Shown here piece after piece: positions 14,957 through 21,326 of a stretch of 37,307 nt of DNA. The notes beneath the pieces are model-generated. The model was not told the origin of the DNA and ran no database searches. It worked only from the letters and a program-made list of their open reading frames with translations. The stretch is from a virus. Where the stretch lies: the IMG/VR virus record IMGVR_UViG_3300009518_000007, positions 1-37,307 of that record; one strand, 5' to 3'. A program made the translations under genes and the position numbers. Positions within the stretch are counted from its first letter, which is position 1, and each line of letters starts with the position of its first letter.

Positions 14957-15013
14957 ATACATTTGTGAAAGAAGTCAAGGGGAAAATATATTTACATTTC
15001 TGAAAAATAAACC

Positions 15014-15043
15014 TTGACATTTGTTTTCAACCTGTTTTATAAT
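15014..15043 (+). promoter_or_regulatory. Strong consensus promoter, rightward
   Basis: TTGACA at 15014-15019 and TATAAT at 15038-15043 are perfect consensus boxes with an 18-base spacer. The predicted start is near 15050. It would drive the rightward early operon from 15188 to 21306. It is divergent from the regulator gene at 14772-14942. Confidence 0.8.
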
Positions 15044-15060
15044 CCCTTCAAAAGCCGAAA

Positions 15061-15180
15061 GCCGCCGTTCATGTTCATAGGCAAGCGGAGGCAAAAGCCA
15101 CCGAACTTAGCCACCGTTGAATCGAATAAGGCTGACGATCTAAAAACCCTGAATCGTCCTGTAGGCAGGTTGGGAACCAG
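15061..15180 (+). other. Structured early leader RNA
   Basis: Several adjacent stems can form: GCCGCCG/CGGAGGC, GGC-AAAA-GCC, TTAGCC/GGCTGA, GACGAT/ATCGTC, CCTG-TAGG-CAGG and GGTT-GGG-AACC; some share bases and are alternatives. The last ends eight bases before the ATG at 15188. GCCACCG is repeated twice. I do not recognise a known riboswitch. It may control translation of the first genes. Confidence 0.35.
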
Positions 15181-15187
15181 AGGCAAA

Positions 15188-15250
15188 ATGTATTTACCCT
15201 TAATAGTCTGTTTATTTTTAGTATTCACTTTAGCATGGGGCGGGTGTTAG
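15188..15250 (+). CDS. Hydrophobic 20-residue peptide ending AWGGC
   Basis: ATG 15188 lies five bases after GAGG. The frame encodes a hydrophobic peptide, MYLPLIVCLFLVFTLAWGGC, with a terminal Cys after small residues, reminiscent of a lipobox. The later mini-lipoprotein at 16387 ends its signal with LVAWGC. Ribosome site and position behind the strong promoter support expression. A leader peptide is an alternative. Confidence 0.4.
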   Translation: MYLPLIVCLFLVFTLAWGGC

Positions 15251-15411
15251 GAAATAAACGGTGGAAAGAGGCTGTGCAGGAACCCACGTCAGAGAGTGCA
15301 CCCACAGCAGACGCCTTAATACACGCCGATAGAAGTTACCGGCACTCGCCCTACAGGAGGATCAATGTGCGGTTCTTTACGCTGTCCATATCAACACTCA
15401 TGGACGGGTAA
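15235..15411 (+). CDS. Possible 58-residue early protein
   Basis: This frame opens at ATG 15235 inside the previous peptide gene and reads MGRVLGNKRWKEAVQEPTSE with a polar, protein-like N-terminal half. Its last 16 codons overlap the next gene, where that frame is the better supported. No ribosome site precedes it, so it would depend on coupling. Real but weakly supported. Confidence 0.3.
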   Translation: MGRVLGNKRWKEAVQEPTSESAPTADALIHADRSYRHSPYRRINVRFFTLSISTLMDG

Positions 15412-15661
15412 TTGCAAGCTTGACCTGACAAGGCGAAGGCCGCCTAACGATGCGGCGTGTGCGGATGAGGAGGAGGGGGAAGATATGCCATTAGAAAAAT
15501 GCACGTGGAAAAGAAGTGAAAGTCTTTGTCCAGACACTTACTGGGATGCCTCTTGCGGCGAGTCATTTATTTTGACTGATGGAACGCCCAAAGAAAATAG
15601 CATGAACTATTGCCCGTTTTGTGGCGGCGAATTAATTGAAGCAGAAGACGAGGAGGAGTAG
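15365..15661 (+). CDS. Two-part zinc-ribbon protein
   Basis: ATG 15365 follows AGGAGG by four bases. The N-terminal part has CGSLRCPYQHSWTGNC and AAC, the C-terminal part has KCTWKRSE, SCGESF and NYCPFCGGELIEAE, a typical phage zinc ribbon. An internal ATG (15485), with its own GAGGAGG site upstream, could make the C-terminal domain alone. The two domains may have been separate genes fused here. Such ribbons are frequent in early phage regions; the binding partner is unknown. Confidence 0.65.
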   Translation: MCGSLRCPYQHSWTGNCKLDLTRRRPPNDAACADEEEGEDMPLEKCTWKRSESLCPDTYWDASCGESFILTDGTPKENSMNYCPFCGGELIEAEDEEE

Positions 15662-15663
15662 CC

Positions 15664-15858
15664 ATGAAAGACCACCTAAAGAGTGCGATAGCGTTTCTTG
15701 TGCTGGTGCTGTTCCTGATGCTGTTTGAGTTTTGGGTAATCGGCGTAATCTCGATACAGCGTGAGCGTGACAAGAGCTACTTAATGAAGGACGTAGTTAA
15801 ACGTGGAAGTTTCTACTTTCAGGGCAACGTGCCAGTCAAGGTGAGGAGGCAAATATGA
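15664..15858 (+). CDS. Single-pass membrane protein (64 aa)
   Basis: ATG 15664 lies after GGAGGAGTAGCC. The product has an N-terminal membrane segment (AIAFLVLVLFLMLFEFWVIGVI, about 9-30) and a short polar, basic C-terminal domain (QRERDKSYLMKDVVKRG). Its stop overlaps the next start (ATGA). Its function is unknown; early phage membrane proteins often act in exclusion or host takeover. Confidence 0.65.
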   Translation: MKDHLKSAIAFLVLVLFLMLFEFWVIGVISIQRERDKSYLMKDVVKRGSFYFQGNVPVKVRRQI

Positions 15859-16196
15859 AGAAATTAACCTTTAAACAAGCGGAGAAGTTGCACAAGGAAC
15901 TGTGGGGATGGTTGGCGAAAACGGGGGATTCTGATAAAGAAGCTTGGCCGGGTTGGGTTTCTTACAATAAGGTTTATGAGAACAATAATAACTGTTTTGC
16001 TTGTGCGTTAGTAAATAGAAGTGGGCGTAATTGCCACGATATGTGTCCGGTGAATTGGACAAAGTGTTATGACTATGGCGATGATTGTCTGCAAGATGAT
16101 AGCCCATTTTATAAATGGGACATTGCCAATACCGAAAAGACCCGCAAGAAGTACGCCGCAATCATCAGAGATTTACCGTGGAGGAAGAAGCCATGA
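15855..16196 (+). CDS. Conserved-looking Cys-rich early protein (113 aa)
   Basis: The product begins MKKLTFKQAEKLHKELWGWLA and has a Cys set: NCFACALV, NCHDMCPVNW, KCYDYGDDC. This pattern (helix with LHxELWxW, then Cys-rich middle, then YKWD) resembles a widespread small phage protein of unknown function, recalled without a search. It overlaps both neighbours by ATGA junctions, so the three are probably translated together. A zinc-binding role is likely. Confidence 0.7.
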   Translation: MKKLTFKQAEKLHKELWGWLAKTGDSDKEAWPGWVSYNKVYENNNNCFACALVNRSGRNCHDMCPVNWTKCYDYGDDCLQDDSPFYKWDIANTEKTRKKYAAIIRDLPWRKKP

Positions 16197-16387
16197 CCCC
16201 ATGCGAATACGTACAATGCACGTATAGGGAAGATGATCAAGGTCTATGCTGTTTCGAGGGTAAAGAGGAATCATGCCCACTTTGGAAATCGTTTAGCACC
16301 AAAGCCAAGCAGAAGGACATTGAGAGCCACCGCATTACAAGAAAGGTTAGGTTGCCAGACATGAGTAAATTTGAAAGGGGGAAGTGA
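16193..16387 (+). CDS. Small Cys-rich protein (64 aa)
   Basis: ATG 16193 overlaps the TGA of the previous gene and follows GGAGG. The protein has CEYVQC, CCFEGKEESC and then a basic tail (KAKQKDIESHRITRKVRLP). The cysteines could bind metal. The TGA overlaps the next start. Confidence 0.6.
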   Translation: MTPCEYVQCTYREDDQGLCCFEGKEESCPLWKSFSTKAKQKDIESHRITRKVRLPDMSKFERGK

Positions 16388-16720
16388 TGAAGCGAGTTAT
16401 CCTACTTATTATTATGGTTCTCGTAGCATGGGGCTGTCACGCACCGGTTTATTGAATCGCTTATTAAGTCTGGTGCACTTGATACGGAGAAGTTTCATTT
16501 TTATACAAAACAAGCAGAGTACACGTCTGTTACATATTCCGGCCATGAGTATAAGGTAATTTTTATCGAATGTTCGGCAAAGATAATCCCTTGTGACGAA
16601 AAACCGGAAGATGTTAAAAAAGAGGCATCAAAGGTTTTTCTAACAAGCATAAAAAAATATGAACGGCTTTACGAAGATTTAAAAATATTTGGTGTTATCA
16701 AAGAAAGGAAAAAACCATGA
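16387..16720 (+). pseudogene. Lipoprotein gene broken by one-base frame change
   Basis: The frame starts at ATG 16387 (GGGGG site) and gives MKRVILLIIMVLVAWGCHAPVY, a signal with lipobox VAWGC, then a stop at 16455. Immediately afterwards the +1 frame reads open for 91 codons: IESLIKSGALDTEKF, YTSVTYSGHEYKVIF, then a Lys-rich helix, ending at 16720 against the next start. Removing one T from TTT at 16448-16450 joins them into a lipoprotein of about 110 residues. A sequencing indel, a mutation or a programmed shift are all possible. Confidence 0.55.
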
Positions 16721-16875
16721 AAACAACACGGCTCAACGTCATAGACCTTTTGATTATGCGATATCTATTAAAATTCCCGATAAAGGCGAAGACAATCGTC
16801 AAGCGGATATTCGAGGGTCAACATTTACACGGGAATCCACGGAGGAGGATTAAAAATGATATTAAAGAAAGCTGA
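16717..16875 (+). CDS. Small basic protein (52 aa)
   Basis: ATG 16717 follows AAGGA. The 52-residue product is basic (MKTTRLNVIDLLIMRYLLKF, then PIKAKTIVKRIFEGQH) and probably helical. It overlaps the next gene's start by 20 bases. Its function is unknown. Confidence 0.5.
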   Translation: MKTTRLNVIDLLIMRYLLKFPIKAKTIVKRIFEGQHLHGNPRRRIKNDIKES

Positions 16876-18022
16876 GAGTACTATGGCATATTTTAAGGCA
16901 GGGATATTGGGGTTTCCGGGAAGTGGTAAAACCTATACGGCAACGCTTCTTGCAATCGGAATTGGTGAAGCCGTGAAGAATAAGAAGGTAGCCTATTTCG
17001 ATACAGAAACCGGGAGCGACTTTCTTTTGCCGATGCTTAGGGGTAAGGGGTTTGAGAGCTTTCAGGTGAAGTCAAGGTCGTTCACGGATTTGCTTGAAAC
17101 CCTTAAAGACTGTGAGAAGGAAAACATACCCATCTTGATTATAGACAGCATCACCCACGTATGGCGTGATCTGTGCGATGCCTATGATAAGAAGCTCCAA
17201 AGGCGAGGTCGCTTGCAGTTTCAAGACTGGGCAATTATCAAGGGCGAATGGAAACTCTACACAGACCTTTTTATTAATTCACGGATACACATTATCGCTT
17301 GTGGGCGTGCCGGATACGAGTATGACTATGACTTTAATGAGGATGGTACAAAGGATTTAATCAAGACCGCTACCCGGATGAAGGTCGAAAGTGAATTTGC
17401 TTTTGAACCTTCTCTTGTGATCGAAATGGAACGCACCAGCGAGGGCAGGGAAGAATTAAAAGAACATCTTGGCAAGACAGATCGCAAAAGCAAAGAAATG
17501 AAGCAGACGCACAAACCCACAGCCGGGAGCAAGTGGATTCACCGGGCGTATGTTCTTAAAGACAGGACAGACACGCTTAATGGTGAGGTTTTTGACTACC
17601 CCGTATTTGACAATTTCTTGCCACACTTTAAGGCTCTCAATATCGGCGGGGAACAGCTCGGCGTGGATACTACCCGCACCTCAGAAGATCGTTTCAATAA
17701 AGAGGGTAAGCCACAATGGAAAATCATTGAAGAACAGAAACAGATTGTCCTTGAAGAAATCAAAGGCGAGTATGAAAAGAACCTGCCCGGCTCTACGGAT
17801 AAGGTTAAAAAAGCCCGCGTGATACTTGCGGAGAAAATGTTTGGCACAACATCATGGACAGCAACAGAGGGCAAATCTTTAGAAGACCTACGGCGAGGAT
17901 TAAAGCGAATGAGGGTTATCTTTACCGTACCAGAGAACACACCCGACAATATTGCATTGGGTAAGATAGCCGAACCACCCGACGAAGACGTGCAAGAGTC
18001 GCTGTTAGAGAAGCATAGTTAG
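16856..18022 (+). CDS. Sak4-like RecA-fold ATPase (phage recombination)
   Basis: The 388-residue protein has Walker A GFPGSGKT (19-26), Walker B ILIIDSITH (93-101) and the phage AAA_24-type segments VAYFDTETGSDFL and HIIACGRAGYEYDYDFNEDG. These match Sak4-like single-strand annealing ATPases, related to RecA, that act with SSB in phage recombination. The C-terminal third is less conserved and ends acidic. The ribosome site is GGAGGAGG. An alternative start at the tenth codon (16883) would remove a short N-terminal tail only. SSB and RusA are on the opposite strand. Confidence 0.85.
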   Translation: MILKKAESTMAYFKAGILGFPGSGKTYTATLLAIGIGEAVKNKKVAYFDTETGSDFLLPMLRGKGFESFQVKSRSFTDLLETLKDCEKENIPILIIDSITHVWRDLCDAYDKKLQRRGRLQFQDWAIIKGEWKLYTDLFINSRIHIIACGRAGYEYDYDFNEDGTKDLIKTATRMKVESEFAFEPSLVIEMERTSEGREELKEHLGKTDRKSKEMKQTHKPTAGSKWIHRAYVLKDRTDTLNGEVFDYPVFDNFLPHFKALNIGGEQLGVDTTRTSEDRFNKEGKPQWKIIEEQKQIVLEEIKGEYEKNLPGSTDKVKKARVILAEKMFGTTSWTATEGKSLEDLRRGLKRMRVIFTVPENTPDNIALGKIAEPPDEDVQESLLEKHS

Positions 18023-18035
18023 CACAGGAGGCATT

Positions 18036-18086
18036 ATGGACGAGCAAGGGCGGAAGGGGGAGTGTGATGCCATCAATAGAAGCTGA
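18036..18086 (+). CDS. Possible 16-residue leader peptide
   Basis: ATG 18036 follows AGGAGG. The frame reads MDEQGRKGECDAINRS and stops. It overlaps the start of the broken gene at 18067. It may be a leader or chance. Confidence 0.2.
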   Translation: MDEQGRKGECDAINRS

Positions 18087-18289
18087 ATTTTGAGTACCGA
18101 GGTCAACACTACTTTATCAACAAGAAGGGGCAGCAGTATTCACCGGAAAAGCTCCTGGAACTGCAACAAGAGCTATAGAATGAAGCCGTCAATACGTCCT
18201 TCCAGGCCGTTCTACAGGCTTTTAAGGAAGCCGATTGCGGGGACTATTTCGGCACAGAAGGATGGAGACACAAGGTAGGACTTGATTAA
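18067..18289 (+). pseudogene. Degraded small gene with frameshift and in-frame amber
   Basis: ATG 18067 follows GGGGGAG and reads MPSIEAEF then TGA. Dropping one T from TTTT gives MPSIEAEFEYRGQHYFINKK, then GQQYSPEKLLELQQEL, ending in a TAG at 18176. After that TAG the same frame continues as NEAVNTSFQAVLQAFKEADC with GDYFGTEGWRHK to a TAA at 18289. Both parts are clearly coding-like. So the gene carries two lesions, or one frameshift and one suppressed amber. TAG ends other genes here, so the code is probably standard. Confidence 0.6.
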
Positions 18290-18299
18290 CGGAGGAGTG

Positions 18300-18494
18300 A
18301 TGAAAGATAAGTTAAGCGAAGTATCTGAAATGCACAACAAGGAACAGCATCTAAAAAGACTTAGGGAAAAATATAATGAGCTGATTTTCGCAGTTGTTAA
18401 AAAGTATCCTAACGAAACTCGTCACGAAACGGCATTGCGATATATTAAACAAGCAGAAAGCGATACCACTGAAAACGCGAAACAGCCTAAATAG
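18300..18494 (+). CDS. Small helical protein (64 aa)
   Basis: ATG 18300 lies after GGAGGAGTG. The product is charged and mostly helical (MHNKEQHLKRLREKYNELIF and HETALRYIKQAESDTTENAK). No cysteine or membrane segment. The function is unknown. Confidence 0.6.
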   Translation: MKDKLSEVSEMHNKEQHLKRLREKYNELIFAVVKKYPNETRHETALRYIKQAESDTTENAKQPK

Positions 18495-18506
18495 CGGAGG
18501 GCAACA

Positions 18507-18611
18507 ATGAATGAATCTGACTGCAAGCTACTCACGACTTTCCTTGGAGAGTGCTGGCATGAAAGCAAGGGCAAGCCTCGACCAGTTACTGGATTATTAA
18601 TAGAGTGGTAG
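18507..18611 (+). CDS. Short protein with LLTTFLGECWH motif (34 aa)
   Basis: ATG 18507 follows GGAGGG. The product is MNESDCKLLTTFLGECWHES followed by KGKPRPVTGLLIEW. The motif L-L-T-x-x-L-G-E-C-W-H occurs in longer small phage proteins I recall, in which a Cys-rich part follows. Here the gene ends early, so it may be a shortened copy. Confidence 0.45.
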   Translation: MNESDCKLLTTFLGECWHESKGKPRPVTGLLIEW

Positions 18612-18638
18612 CCTAACCCCACGGAGGAGGGAGCGAAT

Positions 18639-19265
18639 ATGGAATATCATAAAATAGAAACATTGTTTGAAAGGGACGAAAAGACGTTCAAGGTTTTTCC
18701 TGATAGACTTCGCAATCCTGTCTATGGGATTTTCAAGAGTTGGCAGTTTACGGAGAAGATTGACGGTACAAATATCCGCATCATTTGGCAGGACGGAAAA
18801 ATGACTTTTGGCGGCAAGACAGACAAGGCACAGCTTCACGCCGACTTGATTAAATATCTCTATGAAATGGTAAAGCCCGAAAAGTTGCAAGAAATATTCC
18901 CCGACTGCCCTGCCGTGATTTATGGAGAAGGTTATGGTGCGGGAATCCAAAAGGGCGGTGGGGCTTATAGCAAGACAAAGCAATTCATTGTCTTTGATGT
19001 TCTTGTTGATAATAAATGGTGGTTGAGTTGGGAGAATACTTGTGACGTTGCCGCAAAACTCGGACTTAAAACAGTTCCCTTCATCGGTAATATGACCCTT
19101 GAGGACGGAATTGAATTAGTCCGACATGGATTTTCTTCTTTGCTTGCCACAGAACAGACAGGCGAAAACCATCCGGCAGAGGGCATTGTCGGCAGAACCG
19201 TAGAAACCCTTTTTGACAAGAAGGGGCATCGAATAATTATCAAATTAAAGACAAAGGATTTTTAA
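18639..19265 (+). CDS. RNA ligase (nucleotidyltransferase fold)
   Basis: The 208-residue protein has the ligase motifs: motif I KIDGTNIR (40-47, Lys40 adenylated), motif III IYGEGYGAG (94-102), motif IIIa FIVFDVLV (116-123), motif IV EGIVGR (181-186) and motif V IIIKLKTKDF (199-208). The length and motif spacing fit a compact RNA ligase that seals 3'-OH/5'-phosphate RNA ends. The polynucleotide kinase-phosphatase at 11825-12577 would prepare such ends, so the two may repair cut tRNA. The start follows GGAGGAGG. DNA or unspecified RNA substrates remain possible. Confidence 0.88.
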   Translation: MEYHKIETLFERDEKTFKVFPDRLRNPVYGIFKSWQFTEKIDGTNIRIIWQDGKMTFGGKTDKAQLHADLIKYLYEMVKPEKLQEIFPDCPAVIYGEGYGAGIQKGGGAYSKTKQFIVFDVLVDNKWWLSWENTCDVAAKLGLKTVPFIGNMTLEDGIELVRHGFSSLLATEQTGENHPAEGIVGRTVETLFDKKGHRIIIKLKTKDF

Positions 19266-19274
19266 GGAGCCGAC

Positions 19275-19460
19275 ATGACAGATAGGGAGTTGGTGAAGAA
19301 AAGAAAGTGTGCTGGTATCCGTTCATCATGGCCGTGGAAGGGTTATCCTTGCGGGGCTTTTGGTAAATATCTGTTTAGGGAAAAGTGGTATTGCGGAACA
19401 CACTTCGCCGTTGCTACAAAAAGGGAGTTGACAGAGCTACAGGAAGGAAAGGAGAAATAA
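19275..19460 (+). CDS. Small Cys-rich protein (61 aa)
   Basis: ATG 19275 follows AAGGAG by five bases. The product has Cys and His residues in CAGIRSSWPWKGYPCGAFG and WYCGTHF, compatible with one zinc site, and a basic N-terminus. Its TAA overlaps the next start. The function is unknown. Confidence 0.6.
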   Translation: MTDRELVKKRKCAGIRSSWPWKGYPCGAFGKYLFREKWYCGTHFAVATKRELTELQEGKEK

Positions 19461-19702
19461 TGAAGGCTAAACAAACACAGAGGGGCTTTATTGTTGTTAC
19501 ACATGATACCTATGCCAATGAGCCTATAGAAGAAAGGTTAATTCAAGAATCATCCGCCATAGGAGATTATAAAGACTCTTGGCTTCATCCAGGCAGTAGT
19601 GCGTTGTGGATAGGAAAAGACCATCACCTAAATCGTGAGGAGGTTCAAGAATTGATAGAACGGATGCAATACTGGCTTAATAACAAAAGATTGAAACTGT
19701 AA
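19460..19702 (+). CDS. Hypothetical protein (80 aa)
   Basis: ATG 19460 overlaps the previous TAA (TAATG) and follows GGAG. The product is MKAKQTQRGFIVVTHDTYAN and ends in a helical part (NREEVQELIERMQYWLNNKR). The start 75 bases upstream in the same frame lies inside the preceding gene and has no ribosome site. Small beta-plus-helix proteins of this kind are common in phages and unassigned. Confidence 0.6.
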   Translation: MKAKQTQRGFIVVTHDTYANEPIEERLIQESSAIGDYKDSWLHPGSSALWIGKDHHLNREEVQELIERMQYWLNNKRLKL

Positions 19703-19745
19703 CTTTGCCCAGTTGGGAAAGGAGGAGGCGGAGGGGGGGATTAGG

Positions 19746-19955
19746 ATGAAAGTTGACGTTAAAATATTCTTGAAAGATAAGAGGTTCTTCGTGTATGAGG
19801 GTGCTGAAGGTTGTGGCTACGATGGGCCTCTTATTTGGGTAAAGGATAGTGATGGGGTGAATCACTGCTACCCATTAGTTGATGTAGAAAAATATGAATG
19901 GAGGGAGGTTATAACTGCTTATGAAAATCCAACAAAATCAAAAGAAATCGGTTAA
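19746..19955 (+). CDS. Hypothetical protein (69 aa)
   Basis: ATG 19746 comes after a purine-rich stretch (GGAGGGGGGGATTAGG). The product starts MKVDVKIFLKDKRFFVYEGA and looks like a small beta-rich domain (GYDGPLIWVKDSDGVNHCYP). Function is unknown. It ends just before the promoter at 19962-19990. Confidence 0.6.
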   Translation: MKVDVKIFLKDKRFFVYEGAEGCGYDGPLIWVKDSDGVNHCYPLVDVEKYEWREVITAYENPTKSKEIG

Positions 19956-19961
19956 AATCAC

Positions 19962-19990
19962 TTGCTTTTTAACCAGAAATAGTGTATACT
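19962..19990 (+). promoter_or_regulatory. Promoter-like sequence, rightward
   Basis: TTGCTT at 19962-19967 and TATACT at 19985-19990 are separated by 17 bases. The -10 is good, the -35 is weak. The predicted start is close to 19997, just before the ribosome site of the gene at 20004. It may give extra expression to the last four genes of the operon. Confidence 0.4.
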
Positions 19991-20003
19991 TAAGGAGTGA
20001 AAT

Positions 20004-20171
20004 ATGAAAGTCATCAACGTAACGAAAGAGTATTTCCAGACAGAGGACGAGGAGGTTTATTTCTTCGAGCCTTTGGAAAAAGAAATATCCGTTGAGGATA
20101 TGCAGAAGATTATGGATGCAAACGAGAAATTAGTTAAAGAGGTAAAACATGAGTGTTATAGTAGCAATTAG
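20004..20171 (+). CDS. Small acidic protein with VEDMQKI motif (55 aa)
   Basis: ATG 20004 lies six bases after AAGGAG. The product, starting MKVINVTKEYFQTEDEEVYF, contains SVEDMQKIMDANEKLVKEVK, closely matching the broken gene at 8036-8166. The two genes are on opposite strands and in different operons, so they are probably paralogues. The motif looks like an amphipathic helix. Its function is unknown. Confidence 0.65.
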   Translation: MKVINVTKEYFQTEDEEVYFFEPLEKEISVEDMQKIMDANEKLVKEVKHECYSSN

Positions 20172-20922
20172 TGGCGGAAAGGCTTCGGCTTGGTGCGCAG
20201 ACTGGGCATTGAAGCAGTATCCAAAAGGAGAGGTCATTTTGTATTTCAATGATACAAAATGGGAACATGCAGACCTATGTCGTTTCCTTGATGACCTTTC
20301 AAAACACTTTAATCACCCCATCACTTTCGATTCGGATGGAAGAAGTCCAGAGGCATTGTTTCAGGACAACAATGCCTTGGCAAATAATCGTATGCCTTTT
20401 TGCTCTCGCATCTTAAAAGCAGAACGACTGCAAAAGTTCTACAAAGATGGAGATACGCTTGTATTTGGTATCGGTGCTGATGAGCCATATAGAGCAAACA
20501 GAATTGTCGGAGTTTATCAAACTGTTGCCGTAAAAACTGGAAAATACCCTAAGTTGAATTTTCCTCTCATCGAGGAGAACACAACAAAACAGCAGATTGA
20601 CGACTTCTTAAAAGCAGCAAACATTCAAGAACCACTCCTCTACAGATTGGGATTTCTACATAATAACTGTTCTGGGGGGTGTGTTCGTGCAGGGAAAAAA
20701 CAGTGGAAACTACTTTTTGAGAAACTTCCAGAAGTCTATGCGGAACGAGAACGAGTAGAGAGGGAAATGAGAGAATATCTTGGTAAAGATATTTCATTCT
20801 TCAAAGATGAAACTCTTGAGGCGTTTCGTGGGCGGATAGAACGAGGGGAGTTGTCATCATATTATGACACGGATGATGAAAAAGAAACAGAGTGTATTGG
20901 CATTTGTTCGAGTATCGCATGA
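20149..20922 (+). CDS. PAPS reductase-family protein (ATP-pyrophosphatase fold)
   Basis: The 257-residue protein has the PP-loop SGGKASA (8-14) and a conserved FNDTKWEHADLCRFLDDL segment. A Cys-containing motif NNCSGGCVRAGK follows near residues 178-189, where related enzymes carry catalytic or metal-binding cysteines. The family includes 3'-phosphoadenylylsulfate reductases and DNA or tRNA sulfur-modifying enzymes. Phage copies are common but substrates vary; reduction of sulfate is only one option. The gene overlaps its upstream neighbour by 23 bases and its stop overlaps the next start. Confidence 0.75.
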   Translation: MSVIVAISGGKASAWCADWALKQYPKGEVILYFNDTKWEHADLCRFLDDLSKHFNHPITFDSDGRSPEALFQDNNALANNRMPFCSRILKAERLQKFYKDGDTLVFGIGADEPYRANRIVGVYQTVAVKTGKYPKLNFPLIEENTTKQQIDDFLKAANIQEPLLYRLGFLHNNCSGGCVRAGKKQWKLLFEKLPEVYAERERVEREMREYLGKDISFFKDETLEAFRGRIERGELSSYYDTDDEKETECIGICSSIA

Positions 20923-20996
20923 AAATCTATAAAATCACAGAAGCAAGCGATTATCTTATGGAATTTGAAAAGGAGGTTAAAGATGTATCGGCCTGA
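20919..20996 (+). CDS. Small coupled peptide (25 aa)
   Basis: ATG 20919 overlaps the stop of the previous gene (ATGA). The frame encodes MKIYKITEASDYLMEFEKEV and ends VKDVSA. Its end contains the ribosome site of the glycine-rich gene. It may serve mainly for coupling. Confidence 0.35.
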   Translation: MKIYKITEASDYLMEFEKEVKDVSA

Positions 20997-21306
20997 TGCT
21001 GTACGTCCAAAATTTCCATTCAGATATGTTCTGATTATTCTTGTGTGCCTGATAAGTTTGGGTCTATTGTGGTACGATCAGAATGAGTTTGATAAGGCCA
21101 TGTTAATGCCGATGAAACGGACGGCTTATTCCAAAACGAGCTATTCAAGTGGATGGTATGTTACTGCAACAGGCGGGGGCGGTGGAGGCGGCGGAGGGTA
21201 TACTGTTACGGGAGGCGGTGGAGCAAGCTATCATTCAAGGGGCTATAACGAAAATAATTGTTATGTTACATTTGTCGGTAAAATGGCAACTACCGTATGT
21301 AACTAA
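20983..21306 (+). CDS. Membrane-anchored glycine-rich protein
   Basis: ATG 20983 follows AGGAGG by six bases. The 107-residue protein has a short cytoplasmic start, one membrane segment (YVLIILVCLISLGLLWY, about 17-33) and a Gly/Ser/Tyr-rich outer part with two G-runs and repeated YTVTGGGG-like units. Two cysteines lie near the end (NNCYVTF and TTVCN). The last gene of the rightward operon, convergent with the endolysin. The glycine-rich style resembles the exported protein at 23004-24119. A role at the cell envelope, for example exclusion of other phages, is possible but not shown. Confidence 0.65.
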   Translation: MYRPDAVRPKFPFRYVLIILVCLISLGLLWYDQNEFDKAMLMPMKRTAYSKTSYSSGWYVTATGGGGGGGGGYTVTGGGGASYHSRGYNENNCYVTFVGKMATTVCN

Positions 21307-21326
21307 TCACGCAAAAAAACTGTGAT
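21306..21326. repeat. Small dyad between convergent operons
   Basis: ATCAC and GTGAT arms flank a loop with seven A (plus) or seven T (minus). The dyad lies exactly at the junction of the rightward operon and the lysis operon. A T-run inside the loop is not the usual terminator shape. It could weakly stop convergent transcription. Confidence 0.3.

Noticed and set aside
14772-15020. Longer 82-residue form of the HTH regulator
   Set aside because: The extra N-terminal residues would be encoded by the control region itself, including the palindrome, and look like random sequence.
15061-15180. Cyclic-di-GMP or cobalamin riboswitch
   Set aside because: Short pieces such as GGCAAAAGCC resemble parts of those motifs, but the conserved core and spacing are missing.
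18067-18289. Genome-wide amber recoding
   Set aside because: TAG ends several other genes here (for example at 7849, 15250, 18611 and 20171), and the large genes have no in-frame TAG.
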